Shown here: positions 1-9,229 of the stretch, in pieces | Layout: each line of letters opens with the position of its first letter | How positions within the stretch are numbered: position 1 is the first letter of the stretch | Assembly (NCBI GenBank): GCA_015478945.1 | Contig: JABUQX010023012.1 | Span: 1 to 15,000, forward strand | From: Trachelipus rathkii | Lineage: Eukaryota; Arthropoda; Malacostraca; Isopoda; Trachelipodidae | Length of the DNA stretch: 15,000 nt | Direction: 5' to 3' | The notes under the pieces: generated by a model | What the model saw: only the letters and a program-made list of their open reading frames with translations | Told to the model about the DNA's origin: nothing | Database searches by the model: none | Program-made: the position numbers and the translations under genes

Positions 1-39
<39 letters not shown>

Positions 40-58
40 TATATATATATATATATAT
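1..58. repeat. (TA)n microsatellite at window edge
   Basis: Alternating TA, broken once by a C near position 39, and continuing off the left edge of the window. It is non-coding. It is the first of many TA arrays in this window and has no visible function. Confidence 0.95.
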
Positions 59-816
59 CAGAGACGCCTCCTACACACGTTTGGACTGCTAGGGCTTAGC
101 ACGAGCTATCACTATAGAAACGATCGATCTTTTACAAATTTCATAAAGTTACGATAAAATTCTCTCTTTTTTTTTGGCGAAAATTGGTCACATGAAGGAA
201 ATTATTGCATAATACATATAAAAGATTATTTAAAATTTAAACAAAAAGTGTAAGAATCATCGTCATTAAATAATGCTATTTTTTAATCAATTATAAAAGG
301 TGACCGCTCGGGCTTCTCCGAGATAGCCGACAGAAAATTTTAAGACAGTATACACTATGCTCATCGTGAATTTAATTTATTTACAAGTTGGTGTTTTTCC
401 TAGGAATCTAATAAAACACGTTTTTTTAAAAAAAATAAATTAAAAAAAACATTTATTTGTTCTTAATGTACATACATTTCGAATAAAAATAATTAATATT
501 TAAATTCTAATACCTGAATTTAATTTTTGGCATCTCTTATGTAAAAACTCTACATTATAAATAATGATTTTATAACAAACAATATTTAATAAAGTAAATA
601 AAAATAATAAACAAATTAATAAAATACCAATAATAAAATAATAAAATAAATAATAATATAATGATATAATAATAATAATAATAAAATAATAAAAAATAAA
701 AAATTAAAAGAATAATGAAAGAAAACAATGCTACCCATCGAATCAATTTTAATTTTAAGAAAACTTGCAGAATAGTAAAACTCAAACACCTAATGTGAAT
801 ATTTTTGGATTAAAAC

Positions 817-820
<4 letters not shown>
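59..820. other. AT-rich unique stretch without a recognisable gene
   Basis: This is mixed-composition sequence up to about 440, then increasingly A/T-rich; 590-720 is dominated by ATAA/TAATA motifs. A small hairpin is visible at 307-322 (CTCGG, 6-base loop, CCGAG), and another at about 88-101 (GCTA / TAGC around GGGCT). A minus-strand open frame inside 570-785 encodes only an L/I/Y/F-rich string made by the ATAA repeats and is not credible. No splice-site series, domain or promoter pattern was recognised. Confidence 0.6.
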
Positions 821-859
<39 letters not shown>

Positions 860-1106
860 GTTATAACCAATATATATATATATATATATATATATCTATT
901 TATATACAAAATAATTCTGCATATAATAATATATATATATATATGCCTCTTTATATATATATAGAGAGAAGAGAGAGGAGCCGAGGAGTATTAATGGCCA
1001 ATGGTACATGCTCACGTGTGTATATACAGAAATTTGATATACATATTTATCAACATGGATTTGTGGATAATATTTATATATATATATATGATATATATAT
1101 ATATTA

Positions 1107-1140
<34 letters not shown>
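821..1140. repeat. Interrupted (TA)n microsatellite cluster
   Basis: Three or more (TA)n arrays (about 821-856, 870-894 and 1074-1140) are separated by short unique spacers and a GAGAGAAGAGAGAGGAG purine run near 963-982. The open frame across this block reads mostly Ile-Tyr repeats and is a repeat artefact. The last array directly abuts the small hairpin element that follows. Confidence 0.9.
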
Positions 1141-1142
<2 letters not shown>

Positions 1143-1340
1143 CAAAATTTTGAAACAATTTTACTCAAGATGTAAGAAATATTAAGAAGATAAAAATCAA
1201 ATATTAAAATATAACAGAAACAAAAATATTTCAAAATTTTAATATTTTATTTTTTTATATTTTTATCGTTTTAACAATTCTTACCATCTTGAATATAAGT
1301 CAGTTTAAATAAATTTTTACTTTATATATAAAAAACGAAG
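1141..1340. mobile_element. Small imperfect palindrome between TA arrays (MITE-like)
   Basis: Three nested, symmetric pairings share a centre near 1223-1229. Bases 1166-1178 pair with 1278-1291 (CAAGATG/TAAGAA against TTCTTAC/CATCTTG with one extra base). Bases 1189-1197 pair with 1259-1267 (GATAAAAAT, perfect). Bases 1199-1210 pair with 1236-1247 (AAATATTAAAAT, perfect). Looser pairing continues outward to the flanking arrays. (TA)n lies on both sides, so a TA target-site duplication cannot be told from the microsatellite. A short non-coding hairpin between TA tracts fits a Tc1/mariner-type MITE or small foldback element, but no coding sequence or clean termini allow a family call. Confidence 0.5.
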
Positions 1341-1353
1341 TGCCTTAGTTTCT

Positions 1354-1356
<3 letters not shown>

Positions 1357-1406
<50 letters not shown>

Positions 1407-1490
1407 CATGTAATAATCTTCAACATATATATATATGTATGTAATAATATGTAATAATAATAATATAATATATAATAATATAAGATAATA

Positions 1491-1536
<46 letters not shown>

Positions 1537-2235
1537 TATAATAATATATATATATATAATAATATAACAATAATAATAATAATAATATGTAATAATAATA
1601 ATATATGTATATATATATACACGTAATATATATAATAATAATATATATATATATAATAATAATAATATGTAATAATAATAATATATATATGTAATAATAA
1701 TAATATATGTAATATATATAAATAATAATAACATACTATATATATATATAATAATATATATATATATGTAATATGGCAATAACATAACTATATCTCTTGT
1801 AATAATATGTATATGTAATATGTAATAATATATAATATGTAATAATAATAATATATATATAATATAACATAATAATATATAATAATAATATATATATATA
1901 TGTATATAATGTAATATAAATATAATATATCATATATATAATAATATATATGTATACTATATGTATGAATAATAATAATAACTCTATATATGTATGTATA
2001 TATGTAATAACGCGTTAATTATAATAATATATATGTATAGCTATATATATTATTTAACCTAATAATATCAACAATAATATGTATATTTCACCTCTTCTTC
2101 AACAATATATGTAATAGTTATATAATATGTAATATATAATAATATGTAATATGTAATGTAATAATAATATAATATGCATAATATCATCATAACAACAACT
2201 TCCAATAATATGTAATAATAACCAATAATAATAAC

Positions 2236-2267
<32 letters not shown>
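1357..2267. repeat. Compound (TA)n / (TAA)n / TATG satellite
   Basis: A pure TA array at 1357-1405 runs into about 650 bases of TAATAATATGTAATAATA-type sequence, with a nearly pure (TAA)n block at about 1490-1545 and another TA array at about 2239-2267. It is non-coding. The long minus-strand frames here consist almost wholly of I, Y and L and change register with every repeat slip. Confidence 0.93.
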
Positions 2268-2830
<563 letters not shown>

Positions 2831-3127
2831 TAAATTTATAGTATCATGTATGTATGTGTAATGTAATCTTTAATAATATATATGTATGTAATATGTATAT
2901 ATATAGTAATGTGTATATTATAAATAAATAACCATATATCTATCAATAATAATATATCATATAGATATATATATATATGATAATAATAATAATATATATA
3001 ATAATATGTATATGTAATAATATAATATATAATATATATATATATGTAATAATAATAATAATCATATAATAATAATATCATATATATATATATATATATA
3101 TATGATATATATATATAATATGTATAT

Positions 3128-3176
<49 letters not shown>

Positions 3177-3256
3177 ATCTAATAATAATAATATGTAATA
3201 ATAACAACAATAACAATATATATATATATAATATATGCATATGTTTATAATATATA

Positions 3257-3288
<32 letters not shown>

Positions 3289-3289
3289 A

Positions 3290-3347
<58 letters not shown>

Positions 3348-3401
3348 ATAACATATATATATATATATATATACATATTATATATATATATATATGAAAT
3401 C

Positions 3402-3472
<71 letters not shown>

Positions 3473-3574
3473 ACAACACTTAATATATATAACTATATAT
3501 AATATATATAACCAATAACCATACACCATATATCTGCTACACTGCTATCACCACCTCGCCTCTTCACCTGCACT
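2831..3574. repeat. Compound TA / TAA / TATG satellite bordering the large palindrome
   Basis: Irregular TA-rich repeats with pure (TA)n runs at about 3080-3102, 3251-3272, 3299-3322 and 3405-3468, ending in a 70-base transition (about 3505-3573) before a final short TA run. The left arm of the large inverted repeat begins in or just after that run. Confidence 0.9.
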
Positions 3575-3829
3575 ATATATATATAAGTGGTAGATTGAGC
3601 CATTCGCTCAATGTCGCAGCATTTTGCAGGCGCTGAGCCAGAACCTACCTGAGGCTTTTTGGCACCGTAATTTTTGGCACCTTCGAGAAGGTGTGTGCCA
3701 GCCGGATGTGGAGCATCCGTCGTAGTCACCCCCTGTTTGCCCCCTTATTTTTGAGAACCCCCTTTTTTTTTGAATATTTGACCTTTTGTATTCTACGGTC
3801 CTTTTGAGAACTAATTTTTTGAGAACCTC

Positions 3830-3849
3830 TTTTTTTTTTTTTTTTTTTT
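3830..3849. repeat. T20 homopolymer tract
   Basis: Twenty consecutive T. In the right arm the corresponding place holds two long A runs. On the opposite strand this would read as a poly-A tail, which is one argument for a retroposed component, but replication slippage explains it equally well. Confidence 0.9.
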
Positions 3850-3999
3850 CAGATACGTTAGTTAGTTATTTTTAAGTTTGTGTAGTTTATTTTTGTTCAT
3901 GTTCTTTCATGGCCCTTTTTTTTAATGGTGTCAACCTTGTTGTTTTTTTCGTTACGTTCCGCTATTTTGTTTTATATTGCGTTTTGTTAATTTATTTTC

Positions 4000-4110
4000 A
4001 TCGTCGGGTTGAATCTCAAATTCATCGTGCGTTCGTCGCGTTTAATCGTCTCATCGTCGTTGTCGCGTTTAATCGTCACAGTCATCAAATCACATTGTCG
4101 CGTTTTTTCG
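4000..4110. repeat. Degenerate GTCGCGTTTAATCGTC minisatellite (left copy)
   Basis: Several imperfect copies of GTCGCGTTTAATCGTC interleaved with TCATCGTC. This corresponds to the cleaner three-unit array at 13320-13412 in the right arm, but has lost parts of units. The regular right-arm version appears closer to the ancestral array. Confidence 0.75.
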
Positions 4111-4394
4111 CTGTTTCGCATCCTCGTTTTCTATTACTCATCTAACTTTTTATTCCGAAATATTTCAGTTTATTTCACATAGGATCATGAATGTATTTTA
4201 ATATCCACGGATGCATCCATAGACACATACACTCACCCTCATCATCCAGTCCATCCCTCCTACCCCGTTCCATTCACCGTATCTCTATACCCATTCCATT
4301 CACCGTGACTGCTTTATCTGTCTGTGCTCTCCAAAGAGGTCTTCCCAATCCCCTATACCATAGTTTTCATTGAATCTATTTTTAAATTTGTATT

Positions 4395-4398
<4 letters not shown>

Positions 4399-4439
<41 letters not shown>

Positions 4440-4463
4440 TTATACCATATATATATATATAAC

Positions 4464-4512
<49 letters not shown>
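4399..4512. repeat. (TA)n block inside the left outer module
   Basis: Three TA arrays (about 4399-4438, 4447-4461 and 4469-4512) are split by CTTATAC-type interruptions. The right-arm counterpart at 12919-13013 also has TA arrays at the homologous place, but with different interrupting sequence, so the microsatellites evolved separately or were mis-assembled in one arm. Confidence 0.9.
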
Positions 4513-4514
<2 letters not shown>

Positions 4515-4811
4515 TTATATACTCTCCTGCTGCCATATATATATGCCCTTATGGTGCTCTTACATATACTCGCTTCTGGAAGGTTTCACGCAATTCCTGG
4601 GTTCCCCTTGGGCCCTTCTTTAAGGAATGAATTATACATGTCATTTTATGCTACTATAGTCATGTATAGCGCCTGCATGCGTTTGCGCATACGTAACCAT
4701 ATGCATCATGCTGCGATGCGCATAACATATCTTCTGATGCCGAATCATCCCACACCCACAAGAATGAACAAAGGAATTGTGGGAATTTAAAAAATGTGAC
4801 CTATCAGTCAC

Positions 4812-4895
4812 TAACCGAACTGGAACTCGACCCGTAGCCTCTTAAGGAAGTGTATAGGACTTAACTAATTGGGCTCCGTCTGAATGCCCTTTAAT
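4812..4895 (-). ncRNA. Possible tRNA-derived SINE head (left copy)
   Basis: On the minus strand an A-box-like GGAGCCCAATTAGTTAAG is followed by a B-box-like GGGTCGAGTTCC, spaced as in a tRNA. This is the mirror of 12602-12680 in the right arm. The A-box resembles a tRNA D-arm (AGCTCAATTGGTTAG type). The stems are imperfect, so this is not a functional tRNA. A tRNA-derived SINE promoter is the best guess; chance resemblance cannot be excluded. Confidence 0.3.
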
Positions 4896-4947
4896 ATATA
4901 AACAAATGTTACTTATATATAAATCATTTTATGCATAGCACAAATTT

Positions 4948-4965
4948 TGGAAATAGCTATTTCCA
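4948..4965. repeat. Perfect 18-bp palindrome (left copy)
   Basis: TGGAAATAGCTATTTCCA is its own reverse complement, and the identical 18 bases occur at 12521-12538 in the other arm. It lies at the inner edge of the well-conserved outer module. It could be a small cruciform, a dimeric factor site, or coincidence. Confidence 0.8.
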
Positions 4966-4994
4966 TATTAAAAGTTTAGAAAAAGCGCATCTCG

Positions 4995-5235
4995 ATTTTG
5001 CATTTTTATATATATGCAGTTTATATGTAATAATATAACTAATATATATGTATATTTATAATAACACGCACATATATCTAAGAATAATATAATAATAATA
5101 AGATATCGTAATAATTTTTCTTATATATGATAATAATAATATATATATATATGTTGTAATAATAATAATAATAATATATAATAATATAATATATATATAA
5201 TAATCTTAATATAATATATATATATGTAATAACAT
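4995..5235. repeat. TA/TAA-rich satellite in left arm
   Basis: TAATAATA and TATATG-type irregular repeats. The right arm holds a long (TA)n in this relative position (12358-12501). Non-coding. Confidence 0.85.
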
Positions 5236-5263
5236 GCCTCTAGCATCACTCCTTAAGAGCGGT

Positions 5264-5431
5264 GGCTGGGGCGGGAGGAGGAGGAGGAGGAGAGGTGATG
5301 TTCACCGCTATCATCCATACACATACACATACACATACATATACTTGCGTCACAGATTTACACCTCCTCTGACAGAGATACACATTAGCATACACCTCCG
5401 TATATGAACAGTGGACACACATACATACATA

Positions 5432-5469
<38 letters not shown>

Positions 5470-5497
5470 TGCACACACACACACACACACACCAACT

Positions 5498-5528
<31 letters not shown>
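5264..5528. repeat. (GGA)n, CATA and (CA)n compound repeat
   Basis: A GGA run (about 5271-5291) precedes the 16-base anchor 5304-5319 shared with the right arm. It is followed by ACATAC repeats and (CA)n from about 5414 to 5509, then (TA)n. The right arm has a (GA)n run where this arm has (GGA)n. The minus-strand frame across it reads V/C/Y repeats only. Confidence 0.9.
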
Positions 5529-5604
5529 GTATGTAATAATATATATATAATAATATGTATATATATATATATATGCAATATATATATAATAATAACCAAT
5601 AACA

Positions 5605-5997
5605 TATACCTCTGCTAACCATATGTATATGCTATCTTCCCTTTGCTCTTAATATATATATTTCTTCTCCACTATGATTAATTATATTTCATACTTAAAC
5701 ATTTTTTATGAACACATTTTTATGATCCTAAAATGTAACTCATTACAAGACCCATTTATTATTATTTAACTTTTATATTTCAAATTTGATATCAATGTAA
5801 ACTATTCAAAAATTCCTTTTCAAATATACTATGAGTCATTCATTTTACTTCATACTTAAACATTTTTATTAAAAACATTTTGCGTTCCTAAAACTGTATC
5901 TCATTACAGACCTATTATTTAACACATATATTTATTAACATTATTTTTCTTTTATATTTTTTACTTAATACTTTTTAATTTTTAAATTTTTAAAAAC
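5605..5997. other. AT-rich left-arm stretch without a gene
   Basis: There is no open frame of note. It contains an internal near-duplication: a CATACTTAAACATTTTT word near 5690 and again near 5851, each followed about 40 bases later by CTCATTACA. It is collinear with diverged right-arm sequence at about 11640-11930. Confidence 0.55.
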
Positions 5998-6560
5998 ATT
6001 AACATTACATACCTTAAAGCAGTAAATCAGTAAATCAATAGAGGTGTTACCTAACACCTAAGGGATTAGTATGCTTTTGTTTTACTGCTTTTACTGCTTT
6101 AACTATGTTTTACTGCTTGCTTTAACTTATGTTTTACTGCTTTAACTCTCATATTTATTAACGTACATACCCCAACAGTAAATAGTAAATCAATAAATTA
6201 TTACATAGCAACAAGAGGTTGGTATACTTTTGTTTACTGCTTTACTGCTTTAACTCATGTTTTACTGCTTTAACTCATATGTTTTACTGCTTTAACTCAC
6301 ATATTTATTAACATTACATACCTTAAAGCAGTAAATCAGTAAATCAATAGAGGTGTTACCTAAGGGATTAGTATGCTTTTGTTTTACTGCTTTACTGCTT
6401 TAACTCTCTGCTTTACTGCTTTAACTCTCTGCTTTACTGCTTTAACTCACTGTTTTACTGCTTTAACTCATGTTTTACTGCTTTAACTCATGTTTTACTG
6501 CTTTAACTCATATGTTTTACTGCTTTAACTCATATGTTTTACTGCTTTAACTCATATATT
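5998..6560. repeat. Higher-order minisatellite: ~155-bp units with 18-22-bp subrepeats
   Basis: A module (ATTTATTAACATTACATACC...AGTAAATCAATAG...) occurs near 6001, 6159 and 6311, a period of about 155. Each copy is followed by runs of an 18-22-base unit built on TTTACTGCTTTAACTCAT, with the longest run at about 6375-6553. A further partial copy of the module lies at 7575-7615. The right arm has one degenerate inverted counterpart (11220-11640). Non-coding tandem repeat. Confidence 0.9.
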
Positions 6561-6574
6561 TATTAACATTATGT

Positions 6575-6700
6575 TTTTTATTTTGTTTTAATACTTTTTA
6601 TTTATTTTATTATTATTTTTATTTATTTTTATTATTATTTTATTATTTTTATTATTTTTATTTTTATTTTTATTATTATACTTAGTGTTATTTACTTCAT
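6575..6700. repeat. (TTTATT)n-type T/A-rich tract
   Basis: Irregular TTTTATTATTATTTTTATT repeats. The inverted counterpart at 11085-11190 in the right arm is equally clean, unlike the neighbouring blocks. Confidence 0.9.
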
Positions 6701-6717
6701 ACCTATTGTTATTATTT

Positions 6718-6718
<1 letters not shown>

Positions 6719-6783
<65 letters not shown>

Positions 6784-7335
6784 ATACACACATTCACTAT
6801 GACACTTATACACACACATTCACTATGATAATAAAATTGACTACCTAGACACACACACACACACACACACACACTTATACACACATTCACTATGACACTT
6901 ATACACACATTCACTATGGCACTTACATTTACCCATAGACACTTACATTTACACTTACACATGCACACACTCACACACACACACACTCACACAGATTTAC
7001 TTACACTCACAGATTTGCCACACACCAGATTTGCCACACTCACACAGATTTACTTACACTCACACCCAGATTTACTTACACACACACACACACACACACA
7101 CAGATTTACTTACACTCACACACACAGATTTACTTACACACGCAGATTTACTTACACTCACACACACACACACACACTCACACCCAGATTTACTTACACT
7201 CACACAGATTTACTCACACTCACACACAGATTTACTTACACACAGATTTACTTACACACACAGATGTACTTACACACACAGATTTACTTACACTCACACA
7301 CACACACCCACACACACACACACTCACTTACACAT
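6719..7335. repeat. (CA)n and CACAGATTTACTTACACTCA minisatellite
   Basis: A pure (CA)n of about 31 units (6719-6781) is followed by (CA)n mixed with CACTATGACACTTATACACA, then about a dozen copies of a unit centred on AGATTTACTTACACTCA with variable (CA)n between them. The plus-strand frame across it (6892-7371) only translates the repeat (HTDLLTLT and similar) and is not a gene. The right-arm counterpart is the TG-rich block 10500-11080. The match is shown by a shared anchor: CACTATGGCACTTACATTTACCCATAG near 6911-6937 against its diverged mirror near 10890-10917. Confidence 0.92.
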
Positions 7336-7942
7336 ATAACGTATAATTTATTAAAACATTTTATGTTTTAATTAAACACGTACATTTATATTACTCATTC
7401 AAATATAACTAAAATTATTTCAAAGTTTCTTAAAACTTCTATAATAAATCAATCATTATCTTTGAACAAAGAATTTATTATTAACTGTTAATACTTTTTG
7501 TTTATAAATTTTATAACTATCAAGTTTTAAAATAACTTTTACTAAAATTTTATGAAATTTTATTAAAAACATATATTTTACGTACCTTAAAGCAATAAAT
7601 CAGTAAATCAGTAGTAAGGTCAGCCCCTAGCACCCCTCTACACCAAGCTATGCCACGTTTTGTTCTATTGACTTACTGCTTTATATCATCTTTAGCCATG
7701 TAATAAGTATAAAAATAACAAACGTTCTACTCTGCTAACATAACATGTATTTTAGTAAAATCATTCTAAGTTTTAAATAACAATTATTCACTTACATTTA
7801 TATTATTCGCTCGATGTTAACTAAAAATATTTCAAAGTTTTTTAAATAATTCGGATTTTCTTTATTATTATTATTATTATCCTTAATATTATTATTCAAT
7901 CCATCACGAGAAAACACAACAACCCGCACTCCTTACAGATAC
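7336..7942. other. Left-arm non-coding stretch with palindrome anchors
   Basis: AT-rich, no credible open frame. It contains the 22-base perfect anchor at 7464-7485. A clearly homologous stretch around 7664-7700 (TCTATTGA ... TTTAGCCATG) matches the inverted 10270-10310. A short (TTA)n lies at 7861-7880. Confidence 0.6.
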
Positions 7943-8160
7943 GAAACTGACCTCTCTCTGTAAAATGTGTTGAAATAACTACTTTAGGCCTAAATTTCAG
8001 GATAATTTTTTTGTAGCCAGGCAATTTAGGCCTATTTAGATCCAAAAATATATTTCCAAACTGACCTTTTTCTGTAAGATGTGGTGCAATAACACGTTGG
8101 GCCTAAATTTAGGCCTAAATTTAGGATAAGCCCTCTTTTTGTATCCCATGCTGGTTTAAG
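7943..8160. repeat. Tandem duplication, ~114-bp period, with GGCCTAAATTTAGGCC palindromes
   Basis: AAACTGACC...CTGTAAAATGTGTTG...TAGGCCTAAATTT begins near 7943 and again near 8057, diverged by several substitutions. The second copy holds overlapping perfect palindromes GGCCTAAATTTAGGCC (8100-8115) and AAATTTAGGCCTAAATTT (8105-8122). The right arm shows one diverged copy of this unit (about 10035-10090), so either the left arm duplicated it or the right arm lost one. Confidence 0.75.
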
Positions 8161-8302
8161 CTAATACCAGGTCAAAAAGGTAATTCCAGTATAGACAAGA
8201 ATCATTGTTATTATTATTATTTTTATAAATATATTTCAAACTGAAACATGCTGGATCGGTAAGATCCTTTAAGCAGGTAAGAAGGAAATGTTTTCCTTAC
8301 TT

Positions 8303-8355
8303 GTGATTGGTCGGAGTAATCCTTATCTCTATATGACCTCGTATGTGATTGGTCG
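8303..8355. promoter_or_regulatory. Paired inverted CCAAT motifs
   Basis: GTGATTGGTCG occurs twice, at 8303-8313 and 8345-8355, 42 bases apart and in the same orientation. ATTGG is the reverse of the CCAAT core bound by NF-Y in animals. There is no adjacent TATA box and start codon that I can link to it, and the right arm keeps only a trace of the first copy. Regulatory function is speculative. Confidence 0.2.
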
Positions 8356-8639
8356 AGAATTATTTTATCGTCTTTTGAAAATTAACTTTGTTCTTTAAAC
8401 TTGTATTTGAGCAGGTGTGTTTATTATCTTTTAGACCCCAACTCATTTTAAAATCATAGTCTTTTTAGCTGTTAAGCGGTGCACAAGTTATCTGATTTGT
8501 ATTAAAAGTGTTTTATTTTTACTAAGTGTATATCATATTTATAATAAATACTTACATTGAGGAATAATTATTAATTTCACTAGAATAGATAATAATTAAT
8601 TCACTAGATTTATAGTAGATCACGTGAAGCAAAACGCAA

Positions 8640-8725
8640 GAGCGCCCGCAAGCGCGACCCGGTGCGGAACCGACGCATGAACCCGCCGGCGTAATATTAC
8701 TACGTGGTCGCGAAAATATTTTCTT
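8640..8725. other. GC-rich island shared by both arms near the axis
   Basis: A GC-rich patch (8640-8690) within AT-rich sequence, followed by TGGTCGCGAAAATA. A diverged inverted counterpart lies at about 9495-9570, where TGGTCGCGAAAATA followed after one mismatch by TTTCT is readable on the minus strand. It contains the palindrome GTAATATTAC (8691-8700). No protein is conserved between the copies. Confidence 0.5.
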
Positions 8726-9103
8726 TATGATACGCCGTTGTAAACTTTCATTACATCATTTTTAATTTTATTTATAGAAATTGCCATTTCACTGGTAAAG
8801 TTTCTTGAAAAACATTTAATTTTGAAAAGAGCATTTTATTTTGTAGAAAAGTAGGTTTTTTATTTATCCTAAAGTTATAATTCCTTGAGGGAAATAGAAC
8901 AAATACTCCGGCTGTGACGTAGGCCGTGTTCCTCTTTTGGGTATGCCTTTAAGATCTTATTACTTTAAGGAATGTAAAACAAGTTTTATATGCCTTAAAG
9001 TTACACCTACATACGACGTAGAGTTAATGTATAGAAGTTATCCCATTCCCTCCCTTTTCAAGGTATGTCTTTACGGTTTTAATCTTCTCTATGTATAAGT
9101 TAT
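8726..9103. other. Inner left arm, no gene
   Basis: AT-rich sequence with no significant open frame. It is collinear with 9230-9490 on the minus strand through short anchors (for example a GTGTTCCT word and a TTTATATGCCT word). Two ~25-base pieces present here are missing from the right arm. Confidence 0.55.
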
Positions 9104-9229
9104 GAAAAAAGTTGTTTAATCTAAAATATTATTACATAATTACTATATTAATTAATTAAATACACAATGTGTGTATTTAATTATTAATATAACAATTAGC
9201 CTGTGTATTTTAGATGGCAACTTTTCATA
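9104..9229. repeat. Central stem and axis of the quasi-palindrome
   Basis: AAATACACA (9158-9166) and TGTGTATTT (9170-9178) flank a 3-base spacer ATG (9167-9169). Pairing continues outward with small gaps to TTATGAAAA (from about 9105) against TTTTCATAA (about 9222-9230). This fixes the axis at 9168. Such a short spacer is typical of fold-back junctions, whether in vivo (replication template switch at a microinversion) or in vitro. Confidence 0.85.

Larger units (their letters stand above)
3632..4990 (+). repeat. Conserved outer module, left copy
   Basis: This is the best-preserved part of the palindrome, paired with 12501-13800. In order it holds GAGAACC-type short repeats and a T tract (3750-3849), a TCGTCGCG-rich minisatellite (4000-4110), a near-identical block (4131-4238), a second well-conserved block ending at about 4378, a (TA)n insert (4399-4512), a diverged stretch (4520-4740), and a well-conserved tRNA-like and palindromic end (4745-4985). 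No conserved protein: a 60-codon frame at 4191-4373 has a 64-codon counterpart in the other arm, but the middle is read in a different frame. The module may be a dispersed repeat in its own right. Confidence 0.8.
3575..9166 (+). repeat. Left arm of a ~10.3-kb quasi-palindrome
   Basis: This arm is the collinear reverse complement of 9170-13850. Matching landmarks, left against right: 3632-3660 with about 13769-13795; 4131-4238 with 13183-13290 (107 of 108 bases); 4948-4965 with 12521-12538 (18/18); 5304-5319 with 12313-12328 (16/16); 7464-7485 with 10452-10473 (22/22); 8588-8607 with 9583-9602 (20/20); and a central stem at 9104-9166. Between these anchors the inner part is much more diverged, by eye roughly two thirds identical with many indels. 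The arm has no credible gene. It is about 0.9 kb longer than its partner, largely through (CA)n and minisatellite blocks. It may be a foldback-type element, an inverted duplication, or the true half of a fold-back sequencing artefact. Confidence 0.85.

Noticed and set aside
3245..3529. Ile-Tyr-rich open frames here and at 856-2317, 4300-4623, 12082-12555 and 13664-14090
   Set aside because: They translate (TA)n and (TAA)n microsatellites and occur in several frames and on both strands at once.
4191..4373. Candidate microprotein: frames in both arms (here and 13036-13230 minus) share the same first and last residues
   Set aside because: The shared ends follow from DNA identity. The middle is read in a different frame because of indels, so the protein itself is not conserved.
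6990..7300. Regularly spaced AGATTTACTTACAC units resembling a CRISPR array
   Set aside because: Spacers are variable-length (CA)n, not unique sequence, in a eukaryotic context.
6892..7371. 159-codon HTDLLTLT-type repeat protein
   Set aside because: Pure translation of the CA/AGATTTACTTACACT minisatellite; overlapping frames read the same repeat.
8691..8700. GTAATATTAC containing the TAATATTAC nonanucleotide of circular Rep-encoding ssDNA virus origins
   Set aside because: The flanks do not form the required stem, no Rep-like or capsid-like frame is nearby, and the decamer is a simple palindrome that is easily found in AT-rich DNA.
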